A stretch of DNA of 51,078 nucleotides from CAWDPQ01 sp049642465 (GTDB lineage Bacteria > Acidobacteriota > Vicinamibacteria > Vicinamibacterales > 2-12-FULL-66-21): positions 1 through 51,078 of the forward strand of contig JBAROV010000048.1 of the NCBI GenBank assembly GCA_049642465.1. Direction: 5' to 3'. Shown piece by piece: positions 28,764-37,449 of the stretch. A model generated the notes under the pieces. The model did not search any database and was not told the DNA's origin. It saw nothing but the letters and a program-made list of their open reading frames with translations. How positions within the stretch are numbered: position 1 is the first letter of the stretch; every line of letters starts with the position of its first letter. The position numbers and the translations under genes are program-made.

Positions 28764-29879
28764 ATGACCGAACTCGACGATAAAACTGAACGCCTGGCGA
28801 AACTCGCACGCGAGAGCAGCTTCGGCGGCATTCTCCTGACGACGCAGACGAATTTCTCCTGGCTGACCGGCGGCGGCACCAATCGCATCGATGGCAGCCG
28901 CGAGCCGGGCGCGGGCAGTCTGTTCGTCACAGCAGAGGGTCGCCGCTACGTCATCGCGAACACGATCGAGATGCCCCGTCTGCTTGCGGAGGAGCTCCAC
29001 GGCGCCGGATGGGAGGCTCTCGAATATCCATGGACCGAAGAACAGGCCACGCCCGATACCGTGGCACGCCTGGCGCAGAGTGTATCGGGCGGCGGCACGA
29101 TCGGTGCGGACTGGCCGGTCGCCGGCGCGACGGCGATCGATCGTCCAATCACGCGCGTGCGCAATCTGCTGACGCCTGCCGAAGTCGAACGCTACGTGGA
29201 TCTGGGTGCGGACGCAGGCCGGGTTCTTGGCGAGCTGTGTCGCGAGCTCGAGCCCGGCGAAGATGAACGGGCGCTCGCCGCGCGCACCGCTGGCGCGATC
29301 GCCACGACCGGTGCGCGTGCGGTCGTCACGCTCGTTGCCGCCGACGATCGGCTGGCGCGTTTTCGCCACCCCGTCGCCACCGCCAAACGCTGGGAGCGTG
29401 TGGTGATGGTCGTGTTATGCGCGCAGCGACACGGGTTGATCGTGTCTTTGTCGCGCATCGTGTGCGACGGTCGCGTGCCGCAGGCACTCGACAAGATCAC
29501 TGAGGCGAATGCACGGGTATTTGCCGCAATGCTCGAAGAGACGAGGCCGGGTGCGCTTGGACAGGATCTCTTTGCCGTGGCGCAGCAGGCGTATTCGACC
29601 GAAGGCTTCCCAGGCGAAGAAAAGAAACATCATCAGGGCGGCGCGACGGGCTACCGCACCCGGGAGTGGCTCGCGCATCCGGCGAGCGAAGAACAGGTGC
29701 AACTGCTCCAGGCGTTCGCCTGGAATCCCAGCATCACGGGCACCAAGGTCGAAGAAACGGCTCTCGTCGAAGGAGACAATATCCGGATAATCACGAACAG
29801 TCCCGATTGGCCGTCGTATACGATCCGGGTCCGCGATACGACCGTCTCAATTCCCCGCGTATTGGAATTAGGCCGGTAA
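28764..29879 (+). CDS. M24 (creatinase/aminopeptidase P)-fold protein lacking metal ligands
   Basis: 371 residues with the two-domain creatinase/prolidase fold: an N-terminal creatinase-like domain (about 8-140, with ILLTTQTNFSWLTGG) and a pita-bread C-terminal domain (about 140-360). In metallo-members the pita-bread domain binds two metals through Asp, Asp, His, Glu, Glu. Here the stretch that should read D-x-G ... S-D-x-T-R is VVLCAQRHGLIVSLSR (about 216-231), so both Asp are gone; the EP motif is NP (N321). A His (H289/H290) and a Glu (VEET, about 329-332) remain. It is probably a non-metal, creatinase-like hydrolase or a binding protein, not a peptidase. No Shine-Dalgarno sequence is visible because the 85-bp repeats run up to the ATG. 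Confidence 0.75.
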   Translation: MTELDDKTERLAKLARESSFGGILLTTQTNFSWLTGGGTNRIDGSREPGAGSLFVTAEGRRYVIANTIEMPRLLAEELHGAGWEALEYPWTEEQATPDTVARLAQSVSGGGTIGADWPVAGATAIDRPITRVRNLLTPAEVERYVDLGADAGRVLGELCRELEPGEDERALAARTAGAIATTGARAVVTLVAADDRLARFRHPVATAKRWERVVMVVLCAQRHGLIVSLSRIVCDGRVPQALDKITEANARVFAAMLEETRPGALGQDLFAVAQQAYSTEGFPGEEKKHHQGGATGYRTREWLAHPASEEQVQLLQAFAWNPSITGTKVEETALVEGDNIRIITNSPDWPSYTIRVRDTTVSIPRVLELGR

Positions 29880-29919
29880 CGGCCGCTGGTTGAATCAACC
29901 GAATGCTTCGGAGTACGAC

Positions 29920-30726
29920 ATGAGCACCATGACAACTCAATTGAACGAAACACTGTTTCGAAAGCCGCGCACGAGCGGCGTACAGGTGTTGCAACGTCGC
30001 GGAGACGCTGGCGCACGGGAACTGTCCACACATCGCATCCGCGTCGATCCAGGCAAGAAAGCCACCTTCACCCTCCCAGACGAGGAAGCCATCGTCGTCT
30101 TGCAGGAGGGGCGCGGCACGTTCTCCGTCGGGGCGGACACGTGGCCGGTCAGCCGCAAGGACGTGTTCAACGAGCGCGCGACGGCCTTGTATCTACCCGT
30201 CGGTGACACCCTCGAAATCGCAGCCGAGACGACGATGGAAGCGGTCGCCTTCTCGACGCCGGCGTCAAAAGGGGGCCGAGCGGCGCTGGTGAAACCCGAG
30301 CAGGTGGTGGTGAATGCGCGCGGACGCGGCATCTACACGCGCGAAGTGCACAACATCTTCGTGGACGACCCGCACGCGAAGCGGTTGATGGTTGGCGAGA
30401 CGTTCAATCCGCCGGGACACTGGAGCAGCTATCCGCCGCACAAACACGACGGCCGCAACGGCGAGCCCACGCTGGAAGAGGTTTATTACTACCGCGTCGA
30501 TCCGCCGCAGGGATTCGGGCAGCAGATGCTCTACACGAGCACCGGCGAAAGCGCTGTTCATGCCGTCCGCGACGGGGACGCTGTCCTGCTGCCGTACGGA
30601 TATCATCCGGTCTCGAATCCACCGGGATATCGCCTCTATTACCTGTGGGGCATGGCCGGCGAACAGCGCAAGCTGGCGCTCTTCGAGGATCCAGACCACA
30701 CGTGGATCCACAACGCCGCACTATGA
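29920..30726 (+). CDS. 5-deoxy-glucuronate isomerase / KduI-type cupin isomerase
   Basis: 268 residues from the ATG at 29920, which has GGAG 6 bases upstream; a TTG at 29890 is weaker. It is a bicupin of the KduI/IolB family. The metal-binding motif HKHDGRNGEPTLEEVYYYR (H174, H176, E187) is the IolB form, and IolB converts 5-deoxy-glucuronate in inositol catabolism. No other inositol genes (iolC, iolD, iolE) are present, whereas the stop codon overlaps KDPG aldolase and KDG kinase follows. I therefore infer that it isomerises 5-keto-4-deoxyuronate, the KduI reaction, in uronate catabolism; IolB activity remains possible. Confidence 0.83.
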   Translation: MSTMTTQLNETLFRKPRTSGVQVLQRRGDAGARELSTHRIRVDPGKKATFTLPDEEAIVVLQEGRGTFSVGADTWPVSRKDVFNERATALYLPVGDTLEIAAETTMEAVAFSTPASKGGRAALVKPEQVVVNARGRGIYTREVHNIFVDDPHAKRLMVGETFNPPGHWSSYPPHKHDGRNGEPTLEEVYYYRVDPPQGFGQQMLYTSTGESAVHAVRDGDAVLLPYGYHPVSNPPGYRLYYLWGMAGEQRKLALFEDPDHTWIHNAAL

Positions 30727-31406
30727 CTGGTCGACAAGAGGTCCTCGAAGCCGTCGAACGCGCGGGGATCGTCGCCGTCATTCGTATCAAGGAACCCGAA
30801 CGGCTCAAGGCGGTCGTCGATGCAATCGCCGAAGGGGGCGTTCGCGTCCTCGAAGTGACGATGACGGTGCCGAACGCGGTGAGATTGATTGCGGAACTGG
30901 CGCCGCGGATGCCCGCCGGATTCCTGCTTGGCGCAGGTACGGTCGTCGACGCGGAAACTGCGCGTCAGGTCATCGACGCCGGCGCACGCTTCATCGTCAG
31001 TCCGGTGTTCCGCCAGGAAGTGATCGATGCCAGCCACGCGCGCGACGTGTCGGCGATGCCGGGGTGCTTCTCTCCCACTGAAATTCTGAACGCCTGGGAT
31101 GGCGGAGCCGATGTCGTCAAGGTCTTCCCCGCCACGGCGCTCGGTCCGGGATACATAAAGGATGTCCGGGCGCCGCTGCCGCAGGTGAAATTGATGCCCA
31201 CCGGCGGCGTGACGCTCGACAATGCCGGCGACTGGATCCGAGCTGGCGCGGTTGCGGTCGGCGTCGGGACCTCGCTGCTCGATGCGAAGGCGATTGCCGC
31301 GGGCAATTACGACGTCGTTCGCAGCAACGCCGAGCGCATCGTCACGAACGTGCGGACGGCGCAAGCCGAACGCCTCGAGCCCGCAGCTCCCCGGGCACCG
31401 AAATGA
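30723..31406 (+). CDS. kdgA: 2-dehydro-3-deoxy-phosphogluconate (KDPG/KHG) aldolase
   Basis: 227 residues starting at the ATG that overlaps the upstream stop by 4 bases. This class I aldolase has the catalytic Glu in RVLEVTMT (E44), the Schiff-base lysine in VVKVFPAT (K133), and GAGTV plus MPTGGV phosphate-binding loops. It splits KDPG to pyruvate and glyceraldehyde-3-phosphate in the cytoplasm. It overlaps KDG kinase downstream by 4 bases, so the two steps are co-expressed. Length is normal for the family. Confidence 0.92.
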   Translation: MTGRQEVLEAVERAGIVAVIRIKEPERLKAVVDAIAEGGVRVLEVTMTVPNAVRLIAELAPRMPAGFLLGAGTVVDAETARQVIDAGARFIVSPVFRQEVIDASHARDVSAMPGCFSPTEILNAWDGGADVVKVFPATALGPGYIKDVRAPLPQVKLMPTGGVTLDNAGDWIRAGAVAVGVGTSLLDAKAIAAGNYDVVRSNAERIVTNVRTAQAERLEPAAPRAPK

Positions 31407-32440
31407 CGGTGCCGAAAGTCATTACGTTTGGGGAACTCATGCTGCGCCTGAGTCCGCCAGGATTCGAGCGCCTGCTCCAGTCCCCGATGCTCGTCGCGAC
31501 GTTCGGTGGCGGAGAGGCCAACGTCGCGGTTGGACTCGCCAATCTGGGCGGCGTTGACAGCGTTTACATCACCGCGCTCCCAAAAAACGCCATTGGCGAC
31601 GCGGCCATTCGCGCGCTGCGCGCCGAAGGCGTGCGCACCGATCGCATCGTCCGCAGCGGCGATCGTGTCGGAATCTATTTCGCCGAAACCGGTGCAAGCC
31701 AGCGGGCATCCACGGTTCTCTACGATCGGGCGAACTCCGCGATCAGTCTGATGCCGCCCGATGCGGTCAACTGGGCAGAGGAGATGAAAGGGGCGGCCTG
31801 GTTTCACGTCACCGGTATCACGCCGGCGCTCGGGGAGCGCGGCAGCGCATCCACAGCGCGCGCGCTAGCCGCGGCAAAGAAGGCCGGGGCTCGCGTCAGC
31901 GTCGATTTGAATTTTCGCAAAAAGCTGTGGTCCGAAGCCAAGGCCCAGGAGGTCATGGGACCGCTGATGCGGGACGTTGACCTTGTCATCGCCAACGAAG
32001 AAGACCTGCAGTCGGTTCTCGGCGTCCACGTGCCGGGGACGGACGTCACCGCCGGCCAGTTGAATCTTCAGGGTTTTCGCGAAGCCGCCGAGCGCGTGAC
32101 CCGAGACTTCGGCCCCAAGCAGGTCGCGATCACGCTGCGCGAAAGCATCTCGGCCAGTGACAACGGCTGGAGCGCGGTGTTCTGGGATGCAACGAACTCG
32201 ATGATGTATCAGAGTCAGCGATATAACGTTCGACTCGTGGATCGCATTGGTGGAGGTGACAGCTTTGCCGCCGGCCTGATCTACGGGCTCGTCACCGGCC
32301 GGTCACAGGAGGACTCGCTTCGATTTGCCGTCGCGGCAAGCGCCCTGAAACAGACGATCCCAGGTGACTTCAGCCGCGTGTCGCTGGCAGAGGTCGAGGC
32401 GCTGGTCGGTGGTGATGCGTCGGGACGCGTTCGGCGATAA
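31403..32440 (+). CDS. kdgK: 2-keto-3-deoxygluconate kinase, PfkB family
   Basis: 345 residues. The PfkB/ribokinase fold has FGGGEANVAVGLANLG (about 34-49) for substrate binding and DRIGGGDSFAAGLIYG (about 280-295) with catalytic D286. It phosphorylates 2-keto-3-deoxygluconate with ATP to KDPG, the substrate of the aldolase encoded immediately upstream. The ATGA overlap with that gene supports the assignment. Other PfkB sugar kinases look similar, but the neighbours make KdgK the best call. Confidence 0.9.
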   Translation: MTVPKVITFGELMLRLSPPGFERLLQSPMLVATFGGGEANVAVGLANLGGVDSVYITALPKNAIGDAAIRALRAEGVRTDRIVRSGDRVGIYFAETGASQRASTVLYDRANSAISLMPPDAVNWAEEMKGAAWFHVTGITPALGERGSASTARALAAAKKAGARVSVDLNFRKKLWSEAKAQEVMGPLMRDVDLVIANEEDLQSVLGVHVPGTDVTAGQLNLQGFREAAERVTRDFGPKQVAITLRESISASDNGWSAVFWDATNSMMYQSQRYNVRLVDRIGGGDSFAAGLIYGLVTGRSQEDSLRFAVAASALKQTIPGDFSRVSLAEVEALVGGDASGRVRR

Positions 32441-32470
32441 TTGATAGTTCGGATGAGCAGGAGCATACGT

Positions 32471-33187
32471 ATGAAACCACGAGCCACATCTCTTTTCGTT
32501 GCGGCACTGATCGCCCTCGTCGTGACGTTTGCGTCCACCGGCAACGTTGCGGCCGTTCAGGACGGCTGGACCAACCTCTTCGACGGCAAGTCGCTGGCGG
32601 GCTGGCGCGGATACAAGCAGCCCGACGCGAGCAAAACGCGCTGGAAGGTTGAGAACGGCATGCTGGCCGTTGACCCGGGAGACGGTAAAGATACCCGAGG
32701 CGCCCGTGATCTGATCACGACCGGGACGTACGACAACTTCGAATTGTCGTTCGAATGGAAGGTCTCACCTGGTGGCAACAGCGGCGTGAAGTATTTCGTC
32801 CTCGAAGATCGTGATTCGGCAATCGGACACGAGTATCAGGTGATCGACGACGAGAAGCATACCGACGCCAAAATCGGTGGGCATCGGCAGACGGCTGCGT
32901 TCTACGACGTCCTGCCAGCCGCCAATCGCCAACTGAAGCCAGCCGGCGAATTCAACCAGAGCCGCATTGTCGTGAACGGCGCTCACGTGGAGCACTGGCT
33001 GAATGGCACCCGCGTGCTGCAGTACGAGCTGGGGAGCGCTGCGCTCCAGGCCGCAATCGACAAGAGCAAATTCAAGGGGATTGAGCGCTTCGGGAAACCG
33101 CAGAAGGGACACATCCTGCTGCAGGACCACGGCGACCGCGTGTGGTACCGCTCGGTGCGCATCAGACCAACCGCGCCGCGAACCTAA
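32471..33187 (+). CDS. secreted DUF1080 (3-keto-disaccharide hydrolase-like) protein
   Basis: 238 residues from the ATG at 32471, with AGGAG 7 bases upstream; earlier in-frame starts lack a site. Residues 1-29 are a signal peptide. The rest is a concanavalin-like DUF1080 domain: FDGKSLAGWRGYK (about 45-57), EWKVSPGGNSGVKYFV (about 97-112) and GHEYQVIDDEKH (about 119-130), all typical. DUF1080 members hydrolyse or bind 3-keto-glycosides and are abundant in acidobacteria and planctomycetes. It lies 30 bases after KdgK and just before a Gfo/Idh/MocA gene, the same family pairing seen in 3-keto sugar systems. Confidence 0.88.
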   Translation: MKPRATSLFVAALIALVVTFASTGNVAAVQDGWTNLFDGKSLAGWRGYKQPDASKTRWKVENGMLAVDPGDGKDTRGARDLITTGTYDNFELSFEWKVSPGGNSGVKYFVLEDRDSAIGHEYQVIDDEKHTDAKIGGHRQTAAFYDVLPAANRQLKPAGEFNQSRIVVNGAHVEHWLNGTRVLQYELGSAALQAAIDKSKFKGIERFGKPQKGHILLQDHGDRVWYRSVRIRPTAPRT

Positions 33188-33198
33188 AAGCGAACGCC

Positions 33199-34218
33199 AT
33201 GATTCACGTCGGCATCCTGGGCGCGGGGAACATCAGCCAGACTCACGCGCGTGCGGCGCATGCCATCCCCGGCGTCGAGATCACAGCCGTGCTTGGCAGA
33301 ACGCGCGAAAAAGCGGAGAGCTTCGCCAAGGAGTACGGTGCAGCGGCCTACGACGATCTCGCGAAGTTTGTCGCGCACAAGCCGATGGATCTCGTGGCGA
33401 TCGGCAGCCCGTCCGGGGTGCATGCCGAACAGGCGATTGCCGCCGTCGAGCGCGGTTTGCACGTGCTCGTGGAGAAACCGGTTGATATCACCACCGAGCG
33501 GATCGACAAGCTCATTGCCGCAGCCGATCGCGCCCGCGTCAAAGTTGGTGTGTTCTTCCAGGACCGCCTGAAGCCGGACATCGTCCGGCTCAAGCAGCTC
33601 GTGGATTCCGGCACGCTGGGCAAGCCGGTGCTGGCATCGGCGCGCGTGAAGTGGTACCGGCCACCTGACTATTACGGTCAATCCCGGTGGCGCGGAACGT
33701 GGGCCCTCGATGGCGGCGGTGCCCTGATGAATCAGGGGATCCACACGGTCGATGTCATGCAGTGGCTCATGGGACCGGTGGTGCGACTGAGCGCGCGGAC
33801 CGCAACCCTGCTGCACAAGATCGAAGTCGAGGACACAGCCGTCGCGACGATCGAATTTTCCAGCGGCGCGCTTGGGATTCTCGAGGCGACTACTTCCGTC
33901 TACCCGGGTTATCCGCGCCGTGTGGAAGTCACCGGTTCCGAGGGCACTGCGATCCTCGATGGCGATACGTTGATCTCCCTCGAGCTTCGCAACGCGCCGC
34001 CGTCCGAGACCAAGGAGGGAGGGCCGACGATTTCCTCCTCCTCGCCGGTCGTCGCCGACGCATCCGCACATCAGCGGATCGTCGAGGACTTCATTGCCGC
34101 CATTCAAAACAACCGCGACCCGGTGTGCGATGCGCGCGCGGGGAGAAAAAGCGTGGCGCTTGTTGAAGCGATTTACGCGTCCGCGCGGGAACACGGCGCC
34201 CCTTACGTTCTGCGGTAG
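33199..34218 (+). CDS. Gfo/Idh/MocA-family NAD(P)-dependent sugar oxidoreductase
   Basis: 339 residues from the ATG at 33199; longer starts would overlap the DUF1080 gene. The Rossmann motif GILGAGNISQTHARAA (about 5-20), the EKPVD motif with conserved Lys (K93), and the C-terminal substrate domain with GGALMNQGIHTVDVMQWL (about 173-190) define the family. It oxidises or reduces a sugar, inositol or a 3-keto derivative. It converges with and overlaps by 16 bases the SDR gene on the other strand. Substrate unknown. Confidence 0.88.
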   Translation: MIHVGILGAGNISQTHARAAHAIPGVEITAVLGRTREKAESFAKEYGAAAYDDLAKFVAHKPMDLVAIGSPSGVHAEQAIAAVERGLHVLVEKPVDITTERIDKLIAAADRARVKVGVFFQDRLKPDIVRLKQLVDSGTLGKPVLASARVKWYRPPDYYGQSRWRGTWALDGGGALMNQGIHTVDVMQWLMGPVVRLSARTATLLHKIEVEDTAVATIEFSSGALGILEATTSVYPGYPRRVEVTGSEGTAILDGDTLISLELRNAPPSETKEGGPTISSSSPVVADASAHQRIVEDFIAAIQNNRDPVCDARAGRKSVALVEAIYASAREHGAPYVLR

Positions 34219-34991
34219 CCGAGCGTCGCTCCGCCCTCCACCGGCACCGCTACGCCGGTGATGAACGATGCGGCTGGCGACGCGAGAAATACGATGACGC
34301 TGGCAATTTCCTGAGCCGTCGCGAGGCGATTCGCGAGGTGCATGGCTGCCTGGGTGCGGAGCACAGCCTCGGGATCGGGCAGCGTCGCAGCCCATTGCCG
34401 CATCAGCGGTGTATCAACCCCTGCAGGGCACACGCAGTTGACGCGGATGCCGTCAGGCGCCAATTCCAGCGCGAGCGCTTTCGTCAGCGAGATAATCGCG
34501 CCCTTCGTCGCAACGTACACAGCACCGCGATCCTGACCGACCAGTGCCGTCATCGAGGACACCGACACAATCGATCCGCGCGTCTCGCGCAGCCTTGGAA
34601 CGGCTGCGCGGATGGAATACAACGTCCCCTTCAGGTTGGTTGAAAGAATGCGATCGATGTCTTCGTCCGTGTACTTGTCGATGGCACGCGAGAAGTGAAT
34701 GCCGGCGTTGCTCACCAGCACGTCCAGTCGTCCGAATGTTTTGACGCAGTGGTGAATGGCGTCGGTCACGGCAGAACTGTCGCCGACATCGACGCCAAGT
34801 GCGAGCGCGGGGCGTCCCGCGGACCAGATACCCGTGGCAACCTCTTCCGCTTCGTGGCGATCGATATCGAGCAGCGCGACCGACGCTCCCTCCGCGGCGA
34901 AGAGTTCGGCCGTCGCGCGGCCGATGCCCCGGGCTGCTCCGGTCACGAGGACGACACGATCGACGAACTGATGCCTCAAGTGGTCTGTCAC
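34203..34991 (-). CDS. SDR oxidoreductase, sugar-acid/fucose dehydrogenase-like
   Basis: 262 residues. Classical SDR: VLVTGAARGIGRATAELFA (about 14-32), SNAGIHF (about 93-99), catalytic YVATKGA (about 159-165), and VNCVCPAGVDTPL, a form common in 2-keto-3-deoxy-L-fuconate and L-fucose dehydrogenases. It is the last gene of a three-gene minus-strand operon and overlaps the solute-binding-protein gene by 4 bases. It may act in the fuconate branch, whose dehydratase is encoded at 40981. Its 3' end overlaps the convergent Gfo/Idh gene. Confidence 0.8.
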   Translation of the reverse strand: MTDHLRHQFVDRVVLVTGAARGIGRATAELFAAEGASVALLDIDRHEAEEVATGIWSAGRPALALGVDVGDSSAVTDAIHHCVKTFGRLDVLVSNAGIHFSRAIDKYTDEDIDRILSTNLKGTLYSIRAAVPRLRETRGSIVSVSSMTALVGQDRGAVYVATKGAIISLTKALALELAPDGIRVNCVCPAGVDTPLMRQWAATLPDPEAVLRTQAAMHLANRLATAQEIASVIVFLASPAASFITGVAVPVEGGATLGYRRT

Positions 34992-36223
34992 GATTTCCCG
35001 CGTTCGCCGAGGCGGGCAGGCACGGCCGCAGGGCTGGCCACGATCGCTCGAATAGCGGTTGCGGCACGACTGAGGGCGTCGCTGGGCGTATCGTCACCGA
35101 CCATTGCGCGTTGAATAGCCCGCCACAATGCGTCCTCACACGCAGGATACGCGGCAAAACGAGGCGGCACGATCATCGTTTCCTGCGCATCGGCCAGCAG
35201 GTGCCACCGATGCGCTTCGACGGGATTTCCTACGACTTCGTCGCGAATCCGGTCGAGCGCGCTCTGTCGGCATGGGATCGCACCGCGCCTGGCCTCCGCC
35301 AACTGCGCGTCGGGTGAGGTCAGCCATTGAAGAAGGGCGTGGGCGCCGTCGACGTTTCGAGCCGACGTGGCAACCGCAAACGAGTGACAGCCGCCATACG
35401 CCGGGTTGGATCCTGCGGGACCCGCGGGCAGCGCCGACAGCCCTACCCGATCCCACACGGCGCATGTTTCTGGATTCGTGTAAAGGTGATAGCTCCCCGG
35501 CCAATCGCATACCATCGCGGCTTCCCCGGCTCTGAACGAGGCGGAGATCTCGTCGTAGTGGAACTCCGGTAGTCCAATCGGCGTCACGCGCCGTATGTGA
35601 TGCAGCTCCGCGAGCATGGTGACCGCCCAGATCCCGGCGGACGATTCGAATGCGGGTCGCAAGTTGGCGTCGAAGAGTTCCCCACCGCTGCCGGCAAGCA
35701 GTTCGTAGAACGTTCCGAACAGTCCCGAATCGCGACCGGGGAAAAGAAAGCCGTAGGTTCCAGGGCGGGCGAGCGATGTCGCGACGTCCGCGAGTTCGGC
35801 CCACGTGGACGGCGGCCGCTTCACGAGATCGTTTCGGTAGTGCAACAGTCGAACATCCAGGTTGCGCGGCACCTGCAGCAGACGTCCGTCAATTCGCGAC
35901 AACGTCTCGGCGCGCGGCAGAAGATCGCCGGTATCAAAGCGTTCGTCGAGCGTCGCGAGCCATTGGGCCTGTGACGGAGCGTATTTGGTGTGCGTCGAGA
36001 TCAGGTCGAGATCCGCCGCGCCTGACTCGAACGTCTGCTTGATGAACGCGTTGAGCTCGGGATGAGGAAGCCGAGCGACGATCTCGACCCGAAGGCCGGT
36101 GCTGCGCTCGAAGTCAGGAACGATCTCGTAGAGGCCGTCATACATCGGCCCGCCAACGAAGGCAACGCGGACGGTGTCCCGCCTTTGCGCTGCGCGCTTC
36201 GCGGCGGCAAGCACCCTATCCAA
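34988..36223 (-). CDS. extracellular-type solute-binding protein family 1, without visible signal peptide
   Basis: 411 residues with the fold pattern of family 1 sugar-binding proteins: DFERSTGLRVEIV (about 38-50), YRNDLVKRPPSTWAELADVA (about 132-151), GEAAMVCDWPGSYHLY and YGGCHSFAVATSA. It starts MDRVLAAAKRAAQRRDTVRV, with no hydrophobic core or lipobox, and the start codon overlaps the preceding SDR gene, so a signal sequence has no room upstream in this arrangement. No matching permeases are in the window. Either it is cytoplasmic, it is exported by another route, or the real start is internal or a frameshift removed the leader. It is sandwiched between two SDR genes with overlaps on both sides. 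Confidence 0.78.
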   Translation of the reverse strand: MDRVLAAAKRAAQRRDTVRVAFVGGPMYDGLYEIVPDFERSTGLRVEIVARLPHPELNAFIKQTFESGAADLDLISTHTKYAPSQAQWLATLDERFDTGDLLPRAETLSRIDGRLLQVPRNLDVRLLHYRNDLVKRPPSTWAELADVATSLARPGTYGFLFPGRDSGLFGTFYELLAGSGGELFDANLRPAFESSAGIWAVTMLAELHHIRRVTPIGLPEFHYDEISASFRAGEAAMVCDWPGSYHLYTNPETCAVWDRVGLSALPAGPAGSNPAYGGCHSFAVATSARNVDGAHALLQWLTSPDAQLAEARRGAIPCRQSALDRIRDEVVGNPVEAHRWHLLADAQETMIVPPRFAAYPACEDALWRAIQRAMVGDDTPSDALSRAATAIRAIVASPAAVPARLGERGKS

Positions 36224-36992
36224 TCCACCCGCCGTCGATCATGAGCGCCGAGCCAGTCACAAATGACGCCTCATCGCTCGCGAGATACAGCGCCGCTGCG
36301 GCAATCTCCTCCGGCGTGCCCATGCGTCCCATCGACTGCGTCGCGGACATCTCGCGGTAGGCGCGTTCGGGATCGGGGTATTCCTTCAACCGTGCAGCCA
36401 CGAACGGCGTCTTCACCCGACCCGGGCAGATGCAGTTCACGCGCACGCCGTCCGCCGCGTGATCGAGCGCCATGCATTTCGTCAGCCCAACAACGGCGAA
36501 CTTCGTCGTGGCATACGCCAGACGATCCTTGATTCCCACCGTCCCGGCAACGGACGCCATGTTGACAATGCTGCCGCGTCGCCGTTCGATCATGGCGCCG
36601 AGAAACGCCTTTGACACGTTGAACAGGCCGCGCACGTTCACCTGATACAACCGATCGAGGTCCGCTCCCGTCGTCGTCATCATCGTGCCGACGTGACCGA
36701 TCCCGGCGTTGTTGACCAGGATGTCGAGTACGCCCGCCGACTGGGTGACTGCCGTCACCGCCCGGGCACACGCCGCCTCGTCCGCCACGTCGAGCGTCAT
36801 GGCGTCTGCGTGGTGGCCGGCCTTGACGATGCGGTCAGCCGTTGCCTGCGCGGTGGCGGTGTCGCGATCGGTGGCAAACACGAATGCGCCTGCTGCGGCG
36901 AGCATTTCGGCGATTGCTGCACCTATTCCAGATCCTGCGCCTGTGACGAGCGCATTCTTTCCTTCGAGGCTGAAAGGAACCTTCTCCGGCAT
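36216..36992 (-). CDS. SDR oxidoreductase, 2-keto-3-deoxy-L-fuconate dehydrogenase-like
   Basis: 258 residues. ALVTGAGSGIGAAIAEMLA (about 14-32), NNAGIGH (about 92-98), YATTKFAVVGLTKCMALDHA (about 157-176) and VNCICPGRVKTPFVAARLKE (about 182-201) follow the subgroup that oxidises 2-keto-3-deoxy-L-fuconate to 2,4-diketo-3-deoxy-L-fuconate with NAD. It is first in a three-gene minus-strand operon. The fuconate dehydratase at 40981 would supply its substrate. Other sugar or bile-acid-like SDRs share these motifs, so the substrate is an inference. Confidence 0.82.
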   Translation of the reverse strand: MPEKVPFSLEGKNALVTGAGSGIGAAIAEMLAAAGAFVFATDRDTATAQATADRIVKAGHHADAMTLDVADEAACARAVTAVTQSAGVLDILVNNAGIGHVGTMMTTTGADLDRLYQVNVRGLFNVSKAFLGAMIERRRGSIVNMASVAGTVGIKDRLAYATTKFAVVGLTKCMALDHAADGVRVNCICPGRVKTPFVAARLKEYPDPERAYREMSATQSMGRMGTPEEIAAAALYLASDEASFVTGSALMIDGGWIG

Positions 36993-37014
36993 GCGGGAAT
37001 CATACGTCCATAAA

Positions 37015-37060
37015 ACGGGAGTTCGGGAGGACGGGAGTTCGGGAGGACGGGAATTCGGAA
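37015..37060. repeat. 9-base tandem repeats (GGGAGTTC / GGGAGGAC type)
   Basis: Alternating GGGAGTTC and GGGAGGAC units follow the SDR start region on its 5' side, in the 457-base gap 36993-37449. They resemble, in reverse complement, the array at 23070-23115. Confidence 0.6.
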
Positions 37061-37132
37061 GTCCGAGCTCAGAGCTTCGGGATCATGAGGAGCGATCGGG
37101 AAGGTCGGATTCTGTTCCGGTTAGCGGGCATT

Positions 37133-37386
37133 CGCGTCGAAGCCATATCGGTCCGCGGCGCGATGCGGCCGAGGGCGCTACGGCAGTTTGAAAAATGCGC
37201 CGTCGGCGTCTGGTGCCGCGGAGGCGCAGCATTCGCAACCGTCGAGCGGACGACCGGGTTGCCCAACCGATTGTGCACTGGCGCGCAAATGACCCGAGCC
37301 GGAGCGGTCATCGTGAGGCCAACGCCAGAGGCGCATTTTTCCGCCCGACCGCCGCGGCGCCGCGGATCCGATATGGCTTCGACGCG
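37133..37386. repeat. long inverted-repeat element, family B copy 1
   Basis: Outer arms 37133-37169 and 37351-37386 pair almost perfectly (CGCGTCGAAGCCATATCGG with CCGATATGGCTTCGACGCG). An inner pair, GAAAAATGCGCC near 37189 and GGCGCATTTTTC near 37331, extends the stem. It fills most of the gap upstream of the RbsB gene. No convincing gene is inside. A short relative is at 43022-43076. Confidence 0.8.
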
Positions 37387-37449
37387 TTTTTCGTCCGCTA
37401 ACTGCACGACTTGGGCGCAGATGCTCCTTTCAGTTATCGTTGGCTCGTT

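Noticed and set aside
29890..30726. Inositol catabolism operon
   Set aside because: Only an IolB-like isomerase is present; neighbours are KDPG aldolase and KDG kinase, so uronate metabolism fits better.
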